From Sporocytophaga sp. (GTDB lineage Bacteria; Bacteroidota; Bacteroidia; Cytophagales; Cytophagaceae): DNA of 64,000 nt. Made by a program: the position numbers and the translations under genes. Of this stretch, positions 8,405 to 16,182 are shown in pieces. The notes under the pieces are model-generated. The model searched no databases. It was not told the DNA's origin and worked only from the letters and a program-made list of their open reading frames with translations. Location of the stretch: contig JANQAB010000006.1 of the NCBI GenBank assembly GCA_024707265.1, positions 439,001-503,000 on the forward strand, in the 5' to 3' direction. Positions within the stretch are counted from its first letter, which is position 1. The number at the start of each line of letters is the position of its first letter.

Positions 8405-9832
8405 TTATCCGTTTACCAATAACTTTTGCGCCCTGTATGCCCTTACCTTTGCTAGGAAATCAACTACTTCTTCCAGATAAACTTTAGCAAACTCCTGAGT
8501 TGGCTCTTGTTCACTCATCTTCAGAACAAGGCTCTCAAATGAAGCTCCATTTACCTGCAATGCCCCCTTAGCAATAAAGTGCGTATCGAAATCTTTTATA
8601 ATACCGATATGAGTATTGCAATTGATATTTTCCGAAGTTAACAAAGCTTTTGCTCCGCAGATAAAAGTTGTATAAGACTGGTAGATGCTGTCAGCAAAAG
8701 CGCCTTTATCATAAGCTCTTTTAGCCCACTTTAATTTATCTTCAGTTTCATTGATCAGAGTGCCAACCAGATCAAGCATTACACCGGCACATTCACCGAC
8801 TCCGACTTCGGTCACATATTTTTCAGTATGTCCCCAATCAATGTAATCAAGCTCTGTAAGGGTTGACAACTCAGCCAGCGGTTTTAATTTCTTATAGAAA
8901 TAAGTTTTATCAGCGGCAATCTGTCTTCTGTAATAGTCATTGAAGTACTCCCCTTCGAATGCAAACTCATCATAATCTGCAAGGATTAATCTGACTGCAT
9001 CAGGACATTTTTTAGTAGGTAGTTTAACAATTTTATCCGCAATACTTCCGGATCCATCTGGTTCTATACCACCACCAAGAAGCAATTGCATTGCCGGCAA
9101 AACATAGTTCCCATTTTTAATGGACATACCATGAAAACCTATATTTGCAATGGTATGCTGACCGCAGGCGTTCATACAACCACTGATTTTAATTTTAATG
9201 TTTTTATTGAAGATAAGATCAGGAAACTCCTCTTTCATCATTCTTTCCAGCTCACCTGAAATTCCAGTACTACTGCTGATTGCAAGGTTACAGGTATCTG
9301 TACCCGGACATGCAGTGATATCTACAGTACTGTCAAAACCAGGATCTGCGAGACCAAGTTTATCCAACTCGTTAAACAAACCTGTTAGAGCTTCTTTTCT
9401 TACAAATTTCAATAACCAGCCTTGGTTTACAGTAATTCTGATATCGTCAGAAGCATATTTTTGTACGATGGCAGCAAATTCTCTGGCAGTATCGGTTGGC
9501 ATATCACCAAGGAACTGCTTCACATTTACACCATAAAATCCTTTTTGCTTTTGTTCGAAAACATTGGTCTTTAACCAGTTTTCATATTTCTGAGGATCTG
9601 AAGGAGCAGTTGTAGGATAAGCTCTTTCAGGACCAGGAATAGTAGTTTCTACAGCCTCTCTGTCAACTATAAATGACTTGCATTTTATGGCTTTTTTCTC
9701 TCCTTCTACCAGGTTCATGAAAGCTTCAAAGCCGATACCATTTACCAGATATTTCAATCGAGCTTTATGCCTTTTACTTCTTTCTCCATGTCTGTCAAAA
9801 ACTCTTATTACCGTTTCGATCAATGGAATCAT
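8405..9832 (-). CDS. Nitrite/sulfite reductase, C-terminal part with HEPN-like tail (frameshifted)
   Basis: The frame encodes the larger part of a sirohaem/4Fe-4S reductase. The cluster ligands are visible as TACPGTDTC (Cys-x5-Cys) and SGCMNACGQH (Cys-x3-Cys). After about residue 335 comes an alpha-helical segment (LIETEDKLKWAKRAYDKG..., ending near the C-terminus) that resembles a HEPN domain, a fusion seen in Bacteroidota reductases. Translation would need the N-terminal part at 9852-10544, which is in another frame. The two would join through a G4 run (plus-strand C4 at 9890-9893) with one G too many. The combined protein would be about 710 residues. Nitrite versus sulfite as substrate cannot be decided here. 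Confidence 0.82.
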   Translation of the reverse strand: MIPLIETVIRVFDRHGERSKRHKARLKYLVNGIGFEAFMNLVEGEKKAIKCKSFIVDREAVETTIPGPERAYPTTAPSDPQKYENWLKTNVFEQKQKGFYGVNVKQFLGDMPTDTAREFAAIVQKYASDDIRITVNQGWLLKFVRKEALTGLFNELDKLGLADPGFDSTVDITACPGTDTCNLAISSSTGISGELERMMKEEFPDLIFNKNIKIKISGCMNACGQHTIANIGFHGMSIKNGNYVLPAMQLLLGGGIEPDGSGSIADKIVKLPTKKCPDAVRLILADYDEFAFEGEYFNDYYRRQIAADKTYFYKKLKPLAELSTLTELDYIDWGHTEKYVTEVGVGECAGVMLDLVGTLINETEDKLKWAKRAYDKGAFADSIYQSYTTFICGAKALLTSENINCNTHIGIIKDFDTHFIAKGALQVNGASFESLVLKMSEQEPTQEFAKVYLEEVVDFLAKVRAYRAQKLLVNG

Positions 9833-9851
9833 CTGATCTTCCGCTAAGAAT

Positions 9852-10544
9852 TCATAAGCAACATGAGCCAGGAAAGGCTGAGCACCAAGCCCCTCCTCCT
9901 AAGAATACTTTAAACCCTCTGATTTCTTTTCCGTTTTCAATTTTTACCCTTGGTACAAAACCAAGATCATGCATAAAACCAAAGGCAGAATCTTTATCGC
10001 TGCTTGAAAAAGAAATCTTAAATTTCCTTCCCATTTCCTGGCAAACAGGATTTCTCAGGAAGAACTTGAATGCAGCATGAGCATAGGGAGTAACATCAAA
10101 CAACTCTTCCGGATCAATTCCTGCTTCAGAAGAAGCTGTAATATTACGAACCGTATTTCCACAAGCCTCTCTCAGAGTTACGCCAACCTCTTCCAGTTCC
10201 GCCCACACCTTGGGTGCATTTTCCAGCTTTACAAAGTGAATCTGAATATCCTGACGGGTTGTCAAGTGCAAATTGTGAGCAGCATAACGGTCCGAAATAT
10301 CAGCAATTCTAACTATTTGTAAAGGCGAAACTTTTCCGAAAGGAAGTTTTATACGAATCATCTGAACACCTTCCTGACGCTGGCCATACACACCTCTTGC
10401 CAATCGGAAAGCTCTGAATTTATCCTGATCCAATTCAAGATTTCTGAATGCCTGAATTTTCGTTTGCAATTCCAGAATATCCTCCTTAGCTTCAGGATTG
10501 ATCTTGTCTAGTAATTCTTTGTTTACTTGTAATTCTGTGCTCAT
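9852..10544 (-). CDS. Nitrite/sulfite reductase, N-terminal part (frameshifted)
   Basis: ATG at 10544. The 230-residue frame holds the N-terminal ferredoxin-like half-domain of a sirohaem reductase: FRLARGVYGQRQEGVQMIRIK near residue 50, LTTRQDIQIHF near 98 and a GNTVRNITAS stretch near 130. It then reads FKVFLGGG and runs out of frame into a spurious 12-residue tail. Removing one G from the G4 run at 9890-9893 restores GGGLGAQPFLAH and continues into the downstream frame. A pseudogene, a programmed shift or a homopolymer sequence error are all possible; the last seems likeliest given similar cases in this window. Confidence 0.82.
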   Translation of the reverse strand: MSTELQVNKELLDKINPEAKEDILELQTKIQAFRNLELDQDKFRAFRLARGVYGQRQEGVQMIRIKLPFGKVSPLQIVRIADISDRYAAHNLHLTTRQDIQIHFVKLENAPKVWAELEEVGVTLREACGNTVRNITASSEAGIDPEELFDVTPYAHAAFKFFLRNPVCQEMGRKFKISFSSSDKDSAFGFMHDLGFVPRVKIENGKEIRGFKVFLGGGAWCSAFPGSCCL

Positions 10545-10672
10545 TTACAAAATTAGTTAAGCTCCGAAGAGCAGGGTTTGTATTCTAAATTTAAGAAATT
10601 CCCTCCTTAAAAAGTTCCCTCTAAGAAGGTATAATTCAAAAATAGCAAATATTTTTTAAAAAAGCCTCCCAA

Positions 10673-10728
10673 CAAAATAAAATTTTGAAAAAAATACAAC
10701 AAAATGCCTAATCCAAAATTTTATTTGG
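10673..10728. promoter_or_regulatory. Two short inverted repeats in the reductase/OsmC divergent spacer
   Basis: The 267-bp divergent spacer is very AT-rich. It holds CAAAAT-N3-ATTTTG at 10673-10687 and CCAAA-N6-TTTGG at 10713-10728, both perfect inverted repeats of operator size. A TAATTTTG word matching the Bacteroidota -7 consensus TAnnTTTG lies at 10759-10766, upstream of the OsmC gene. Low base complexity makes chance occurrence quite possible. Confidence 0.25.
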
Positions 10729-10811
10729 CAAAAATTATAAAATGAAGAATTTTATTTATAATTTTGAATATATAACAGGATTAATATCAGGATATAATTT
10801 AATTTTGAAGC

Positions 10812-11225
10812 ATGCTTATTAAACTAGACAGACGTAATGATGCTTACCATTTTGAAGCATCCAACGAACAGGGAAACCAGGTAAACATCGACGCTTCTCC
10901 TGCCATTGGAGGGCAAAACCTGGGAGCAAGACCAATGGAATTACTCCTAATGGGATTAGGAGGTTGTAGCGCCATTGACGTTTTATCAATTCTGAAAAAA
11001 CAGAGAATAGAAGTTGCGGATTTCAAAATTGAAATCAACGGAGAAAGAGAGCCGGAAGCAGTCCCATCTTTATTTCAGGATATCCATATCAAATTTATTG
11101 TAAAAGGACCGGTTGACACTTCCAAAATAGAGAAAGCAATTGTATTGTCTCTGGACAAGTACTGTTCAGTAGCAAAAACCCTTGAAAAAACGGCCAAAAT
11201 TACCTGGTCCCTGGATGTAGTCTAG
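10812..11225 (+). CDS. OsmC-family protein
   Basis: A 137-residue protein of the OsmC/Ohr superfamily. The peroxidatic cysteine is in GLGGCSAIDVLSIL (C52) and the resolving cysteine in DKYCSVAKTLEK (C118). The segment ARPMELLLMGLGG is characteristic. These enzymes reduce organic hydroperoxides or related thiol-reactive species; this YhfA-like subtype has no fixed substrate. It sits 40 nt upstream of metZ in the same direction and is probably co-transcribed, divergent from the sirohaem reductase operon, which suggests shared sulfur-linked control. Confidence 0.88.
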   Translation: MLIKLDRRNDAYHFEASNEQGNQVNIDASPAIGGQNLGARPMELLLMGLGGCSAIDVLSILKKQRIEVADFKIEINGEREPEAVPSLFQDIHIKFIVKGPVDTSKIEKAIVLSLDKYCSVAKTLEKTAKITWSLDVV

Positions 11226-11265
11226 AGTCTGAAAATCTTAAATAATCACTATAATATTAAATTGA

Positions 11266-12468
11266 ATGGAGCAGCAATTTGATCATTTTGAAACCAACGC
11301 GATTAGAAATCAGATGGAGAGAACTTATAACAGGGAGCATACAGCCCCTATTTATATGACCTCCAGCTTTGTATTTGAAGACGCGGAGCAGGCACGTGCA
11401 CTCTTCGCAGACGAATATCCGGGTAATATTTACACACGTTTTTCCAATCCAAACAACTCGGAATTTATTGAAAAGATCTGCAAGATGGAAGGGGCAGAAG
11501 ACGGATTCGCACTTGCATCCGGAATGTCTGCGGTGTTTACCAGCATGGCTGCTTTCCTGAAATCTGGTGATCATATTCTTGTTTCCAGATCTGTTTTTGG
11601 ATCTACCATTCAGATTCTTACCAACATCTTCACAAGATGGGGAATCACACATACATTTGCAGATATAGATAAACCTGAAACATGGGAAGGTTTAATACAA
11701 AAAAACACCAAAATGATCATGGTGGAAACCCCTTCCAATCCTGCACTGGACCTGATAGACCTTGAGTGGTTAGGTAAACTTGCCAACAAGCACAACATCA
11801 TTCTTAATGTGGACAATTGTTTTGCTACTCCTTATCTGCAGCAGCCAATTAAATGGGGAGCTCATATTGTCAACCACTCCGCTACTAAATTTATAGACGG
11901 ACAAGGAAGGGCAATCGGAGGAATCATTGTTGGAAGTAAAGAATTGATCAAAGAAGTAAGATTCTTCAGCAGACATACAGGTCCGGCTTTATCACCATTT
12001 AATGCCTGGATCTTCTCTAAAAGCCTTGAAACACTAGCCGTAAGAATGGACAGGCACTGCGACAACTCGTTAAAACTAGCTGAATATCTTGAGAAGCATC
12101 CTGAAATAGAATCCGTCAAATATCCTTTCTTAAAAAGCCATCCTCAACACGCTCTTGCTAAAAAACAAATGAAAGCCGGAGGCGGGATAGTTACGTTTAT
12201 CATAAAAGGCGGAGTGGAAAGAGGAAGAGAATTTCTGAATTCCTGTATAATGGCTACAAACAGTGCAAACCTTGGTGATTCAAGAACCATTACAACACAC
12301 CCTGCCTCTACCACACATTCCAAACTTTCCGAACAAGACAGACTGGCTGTAGGGATCCTTCCAGGATTAATCAGAGTTTCTGTTGGTCTTGAAAACATTG
12401 AAGATATCATCAAAGATATAGAACAGGCACTTGAAAAATCCAAGACGAGTATTGCAATCAATAACTAA
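11266..12468 (+). CDS. metZ: O-succinylhomoserine sulfhydrylase
   Basis: A 400-residue PLP enzyme of the Cys/Met metabolism family. Landmarks are YTRFSNPNN near residue 56, FALASGMSAVF near 81, METPSNPALD near 152, NVDNCFATPYLQ near 181 and the PLP lysine in NHSATKFIDGQGR (K208). The GQGRAIGG stretch after the lysine is typical of the MetZ subgroup, which adds sulfide directly to O-succinylhomoserine to give homocysteine. This fits the reductase encoded on the opposite strand, which would supply sulfide if it is a sulfite reductase. A clear hairpin terminator follows the stop codon. The acyl donor (succinyl or acetyl) is inferred from the subgroup. Confidence 0.88.
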   Translation: MEQQFDHFETNAIRNQMERTYNREHTAPIYMTSSFVFEDAEQARALFADEYPGNIYTRFSNPNNSEFIEKICKMEGAEDGFALASGMSAVFTSMAAFLKSGDHILVSRSVFGSTIQILTNIFTRWGITHTFADIDKPETWEGLIQKNTKMIMVETPSNPALDLIDLEWLGKLANKHNIILNVDNCFATPYLQQPIKWGAHIVNHSATKFIDGQGRAIGGIIVGSKELIKEVRFFSRHTGPALSPFNAWIFSKSLETLAVRMDRHCDNSLKLAEYLEKHPEIESVKYPFLKSHPQHALAKKQMKAGGGIVTFIIKGGVERGREFLNSCIMATNSANLGDSRTITTHPASTTHSKLSEQDRLAVGILPGLIRVSVGLENIEDIIKDIEQALEKSKTSIAINN

Positions 12469-12488
12469 TTTTCTTCAGGGTTAATTGG

Positions 12489-12520
12489 CAAGGAAGGTTA
12501 ACATCTTCCTTGTTTTTTTT
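12489..12520 (+). terminator. Rho-independent terminator after metZ
   Basis: Perfect 8-bp stem (12489-12496 with 12505-12512), 8-nt loop, then eight T residues at 12513-12520. It lies 20 nt after the metZ stop. Confidence 0.9.
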
Positions 12521-12690
12521 ACATACAACTACTAATTATATAACTTTTTCAATTCAGGTCCGTACTAAACTTTTCTTTCCTAAATTTCACCAGGCAATAA
12601 ATGCCGGATTTTATTCTTATTTACCTGGAATTTTTTTCCGGGAAGCGAAGGTTTAAGTGATTAATCCTTCTTTTACAAAATCATTACATT

Positions 12691-12870
12691 ATGCATAAAA
12701 AGCAATTAAGAATTTTCATTCTTGCAACCATAATTATTACTGCGGCTCTGACATTATTTTTTCTTTTTGACAATAGACAGATCCAACAACGAAATTGAAG
12801 CTCTTAAAGAAGAACAAAGGATTGATACAATTGAGCAACTCCCCCTCCTGCTCCGGTAATCCAATATGGA
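12691..12870 (+). pseudogene. N-terminal segment of the M23 peptidase gene, out of frame
   Basis: An ATG at 12691 opens a frame encoding MHKKQLRIFILA followed by a single membrane segment, as expected for an anchored M23 peptidase. It shifts at the T6 run at 12757-12762 (one T too many) into a frame reading IDRSNNEIEALKEEQ. It shifts back at the C5 run at 12841-12845 (one C too few) into PPPAPVIQYG, which continues directly into the long frame starting at 12871. The two shifts cancel, so the original gene probably ran 12691-14013 as one protein of about 440 residues. Confidence 0.6.
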
Positions 12871-14013
12871 ATGTATATAGATTCCTTATCCATCATTGAA
12901 GAAAAGGTAAAAAAGAATGAAAATTTCACTTCTATACTTCAAAAATATAATGTACCTAGAGAGGTGATCAACCAGCTGATAACAGAATCAAAAGACAAAT
13001 TCAAAGTAAGTAAAATACAAGCCGGTAAATCTTATGAAGTATTAAGATCTAAAAAAGACTCTGTAACCAGGGGGGTTATTTATTATGGCGATCCTACACA
13101 AACCATTGTTTTTAAAACCAGCCCCCTTGAAGTATTAGTAGATCAGAAAGCCACTGATACCATAGAAAGAAGGACTGGTGGTGTCATCACAGGTTCTCTA
13201 TATGAAACGCTTCAACAAATCAATGCTCCGGCTGTATTGGCCTACGAGCTTTCAAAGATTTTCGCAAGAAAAGTCGACTTCTTTAAAATACAGCAAGGCG
13301 ATAATTTTAAGATAATTTTTGATGAAGTAACACTGGAAGGACAACCTTTGAATGTCAAGAGAATTCATTCTGTGTGTTTTGAACATGACAATAAAAAATA
13401 TTATGCTTTTAACTTCGGAAAGAATGGTAAGGACGCGTTCTATGATGAGGAAGGAAACAGTCTGCAACAAGGTGGATTCTTAAAATCACCTTTAAAGTTT
13501 TTCCGGATTAGCTCCAAGTTCAATAAAAGAAGATTTCATCCTGTACAAAAGGTATTCAAGGCTCACCTTGGGACAGATTATGCAGCACCTACAGGAACTC
13601 CGATCATGTCAGTCGCTGATGGAGTCGTTACTGAAGCCAAGTTTGCAGTATTTAACGGAAACTATGTAAAGGTAAAACATAATAAAACCCATACTACCCA
13701 ATACCTTCACATGTCAAGAATCGCGAAAGGCATGAAACCGGGGACAAAAGTAAAGCAGGGACAGGTAATAGGTTATGTTGGCAGCACAGGGCTGGCAAGT
13801 GGGCCTCACGTTTGTTTCCGTTTCTGGGAAAATGGCAAGCAGATTGATGGTACAAAAATAAAGACCATTAAAGGCGACCCTGTTAAAAAATCAGACATGA
13901 AACAGTTCAAAGCTTTGAAGGACGAAATGCTTGCTGGTCTGGATGATATAAACATAACAGAAGAAGTACAGGCCAAGACATCAGACAAATCACAAAATGA
14001 ATTTTCGAAATAA
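12871..14013 (+). CDS. M23 (LytM-like) peptidoglycan endopeptidase
   Basis: The uninterrupted frame encodes an N-terminal LysM/OapA-like region (residues 1-200) and a C-terminal M23 domain (residues 225-340). Zinc-site motifs are HLGTDYAAP (His and Asp), TTQYLHMS and GPHVCFRFW. In the last, the usual HxH reads H-V-C, so the second His that normally binds zinc is Cys. Such enzymes cut peptide cross-links in peptidoglycan at the envelope. The true start is probably the ATG at 12691, giving an N-terminal membrane anchor, but two single-base shifts lie in between. The DUF4199 gene follows 25 nt later on the same strand. Confidence 0.85.
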   Translation: MYIDSLSIIEEKVKKNENFTSILQKYNVPREVINQLITESKDKFKVSKIQAGKSYEVLRSKKDSVTRGVIYYGDPTQTIVFKTSPLEVLVDQKATDTIERRTGGVITGSLYETLQQINAPAVLAYELSKIFARKVDFFKIQQGDNFKIIFDEVTLEGQPLNVKRIHSVCFEHDNKKYYAFNFGKNGKDAFYDEEGNSLQQGGFLKSPLKFFRISSKFNKRRFHPVQKVFKAHLGTDYAAPTGTPIMSVADGVVTEAKFAVFNGNYVKVKHNKTHTTQYLHMSRIAKGMKPGTKVKQGQVIGYVGSTGLASGPHVCFRFWENGKQIDGTKIKTIKGDPVKKSDMKQFKALKDEMLAGLDDINITEEVQAKTSDKSQNEFSK

Positions 14014-14038
14014 GCTTTTTTTGCCTTAATTTGGCCGT

Positions 14039-14560
14039 ATGGATAAAAGAGTTTCATACGGCCTGATTACAGGCTCAGCAGCAGGCATCTGGCTTGTTGT
14101 TTATTACGAATACATATATAGTATCGCTCCCTTCTTTGGATTAATAGGCTGGATCATTCTTGGTATTGGAATTTACTTAGGTATAAGAACTGCCAGAGAA
14201 AGCATTTACCAGGGGAAAATATCTTTTAGTCAGGCAATTATGGCAGGAGTAATCATTTCATTTTTTGCTGGTCTTGTAACTGGGATTTTTAATTTTATAT
14301 ATGTTAAATGGATAAACACCAACTTCCTTGAATTTTTAATTTCAGAAAGTAAAAATTTAATGGCAGGAAAAGCGAGTCCGGAAGAAATTCAGAAACAAAT
14401 TGAGGAGATCAAAAAAAGTTTTTCGCCTTCACAGCAATTTTTCGCTTCAGTAACAGGCACCCTATTTTATGGACTGATTATCTCCCTTGTAGTCTCTATT
14501 ATTTTAAGAAATAAAAATCCGCACGATTTTTCACAAACAGGGTCTCAAAATGTCAAATAG
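14039..14560 (+). CDS. DUF4199 membrane protein
   Basis: A 173-residue protein with four hydrophobic segments: about residues 5-25, 30-47, 65-90 and 135-158. A charged stretch (KASPEEIQKQIEEIKKSF) lies between the third and fourth. Pattern and length fit DUF4199, a Bacteroidota inner-membrane family without known function. ATG start at 14039. It lies close behind the M23 peptidase gene, which suggests co-transcription and an envelope-related role. This is inference. Confidence 0.8.
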   Translation: MDKRVSYGLITGSAAGIWLVVYYEYIYSIAPFFGLIGWIILGIGIYLGIRTARESIYQGKISFSQAIMAGVIISFFAGLVTGIFNFIYVKWINTNFLEFLISESKNLMAGKASPEEIQKQIEEIKKSFSPSQQFFASVTGTLFYGLIISLVVSIILRNKNPHDFSQTGSQNVK

Positions 14561-14721
14561 TATCTTAAAAAGTGAGAAAAAGTTAGAACAACTGAAACAA
14601 AAAGAGCTAAGGTTTCTTCTATAAGCTATAAAATTTCATCAGACTAATTCGTTTATAAATAGCCTAATTGCTTCTGGCATAAAACTTGGAAAATAAACCA
14701 AAGAACTTTACCCTGAAAATT

Positions 14722-15444
14722 ATGAATTCCTTAAAAACTTTTGCTTCTATACTGCTAATTTCCGGCTCAACTTTATCTTTTGGTCAGATAAAAGTTGGAG
14801 GAGTTAAATTACCTACCAACCTGTCAACCAAAACCAGTTCGCTCTCTGAGGCTGAAATTGTAGACGGACTTAAAGAAGCTTTGACTCTGGGTTCTGCTAA
14901 TGCTTCTCAAAACCTTAACAAACTTGATGGTTTTTATAAAAATCCAAAAGTTAAGATTCCTTTCCCTGAAGATTGTCAGAAAGTGGCTACAGAATTGCGT
15001 AAGCACGGCTATGGCAAACAAATAGATGAATTTGAACTGACACTTAACAGGGCTGCAGAAGATGCTTCAAAAGAAGCGGCGACTATTTTCGCAAACTCAA
15101 TTAAGCAAATGACTCTTACTGACGCCAAGAATATTCTTACCGGTCCTGATACTGCCGCTACCGGATACTTAAGAAAAACAACCACTTCTTCTTTGTACAG
15201 CGCATTTGCTCCACATATAACGACTGCACTTAACAATACTACTGCAACCCAAAAGTGGCAAGAAATTACAACGCTTTACAATAAGCTTCCATTAGTCAAA
15301 AAGGTAGATACCGACCTTACAAGATACACGACCAATAAAGCTTTAAATGGTTTGTTTCTGCTCGTAGCAGATGAAGAGACTAAAATTAGAAAAGACCCTG
15401 CTGCAAGAGCATCTGAATTATTAAAAAAAGTATTTGGGAGCTAA
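14722..15444 (+). CDS. DUF4197 secreted protein
   Basis: The start is placed at the ATG at 14722, which gives a clean signal peptide (MNSLKTFASILLISGSTLSFG). An upstream in-frame TTG at 14686 would bury it. The mature part, about 220 residues, begins with an LSEAEIVDGLKEALTLGS motif and continues as amphipathic helices with KIPFPEDCQKVA and a C-terminal ARASELLKKVFG. This is the DUF4197 family: periplasmic or secreted, widespread in Gram-negatives, function unknown. It is separated from a convergent TerB-like gene by a strong bidirectional terminator. Confidence 0.88.
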   Translation: MNSLKTFASILLISGSTLSFGQIKVGGVKLPTNLSTKTSSLSEAEIVDGLKEALTLGSANASQNLNKLDGFYKNPKVKIPFPEDCQKVATELRKHGYGKQIDEFELTLNRAAEDASKEAATIFANSIKQMTLTDAKNILTGPDTAATGYLRKTTTSSLYSAFAPHITTALNNTTATQKWQEITTLYNKLPLVKKVDTDLTRYTTNKALNGLFLLVADEETKIRKDPAARASELLKKVFGS

Positions 15445-15459
15445 ATATTCTCTCTCTAA

Positions 15460-15503
15460 AAATAGAAAAGGGCTGGTTTAAATAAATCAGCCCTTTTCTA
15501 TTT
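15460..15503. terminator. Bidirectional rho-independent terminator
   Basis: Perfect 16-bp stem (15460-15475 with 15488-15503) around a 12-nt loop. A-rich and T-rich flanks on the two arms let it stop transcripts from both the DUF4197 gene (plus) and the convergent TerB-like gene (minus). Confidence 0.92.
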
Positions 15504-15521
15504 AAAATAAGAACAACTAAC

Positions 15522-15950
15522 TTAATTAGTTAAAAAAGCTTCCGCTTCTCTCCTTATCATATCTTTGTTCTGACCATTACTAACACCTTGTGAAATCTTC
15601 CTTACGAGCACACCAACAACAGCTTTTCTAAATCCTAATCTTTCAGCCATATCCACACAAAAATCCAGCTCGTGATCGTCAACCACACCATCACTGACCA
15701 TTAGCTGCACCAGATCATAAATCTGATCAAATCTTTCGTAATCGCTTGCCGGAAGGCGGAAATCAAAATCCGGGACTTCTTCAATCAGCTCTGCAATAAA
15801 ATAATCTTTCAAGCCATATTTGAGCCCTATTCTAAATATCAAATCTCTTTCAACTTCATTCAACTTACCATCCACTTTGGCGAGGAAGATCAGGTTTCTT
15901 AAGTGCTTTTTAAATTTCTTATCTTTATTTGACTCAAATAGAGAGAACAT
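15522..15950 (-). CDS. TerB-like tellurite-resistance-fold protein
   Basis: A 142-residue, mostly helical acidic protein with no signal peptide. The two pseudo-repeats LIFLAKVDGKLNEVERDLI (near residue 21) and LVQLMVSDGVVDDHELDFC (near 82) carry the Asp/Glu-rich loops typical of TerB-like domains, which bind metal. Domain members are often accessory partners in membrane or stress systems. No other ter genes are nearby, so tellurite resistance itself is not implied. Confidence 0.75.
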   Translation of the reverse strand: MFSLFESNKDKKFKKHLRNLIFLAKVDGKLNEVERDLIFRIGLKYGLKDYFIAELIEEVPDFDFRLPASDYERFDQIYDLVQLMVSDGVVDDHELDFCVDMAERLGFRKAVVGVLVRKISQGVSNGQNKDMIRREAEAFLTN

Positions 15951-16136
15951 AGCTTTATTGTATTTTTAAGGTTAATGATTTTTTTTCAATTTTACTCTAC
16001 CAAAAAGTATACCCTATGGCTTCCATGTACAAAAACAGCTTATAGAAAATGACTGTAAAAACATGAATTTGTTGGGAAAATTAAAATAAAAACTTTCGAA
16101 GAATAATTTTACCTTTTCCCATACGAGTAAAAATAA

Positions 16137-16165
16137 AAAAAAGTAACTCAGGGAGTTACTTTTTT
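16137..16165 (-). terminator. Terminator downstream of the GNAT-nitrilase gene
   Basis: Perfect 13-bp stem (16137-16149 with 16153-16165) with a 3-nt loop, lying 17 nt beyond the stop at 16183. The left arm is A-rich on the plus strand and so T-rich on the minus strand. It could also work in the plus direction. Confidence 0.88.
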
Positions 16166-16182
16166 AAACATTTTTTTAAAAT

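Noticed and set aside
11226..11265. SAM riboswitch before metZ
   Set aside because: Only 40 nt separate the OsmC stop from metZ, too short for a known SAM riboswitch, and no matching fold was seen in the 10545-10811 leader.
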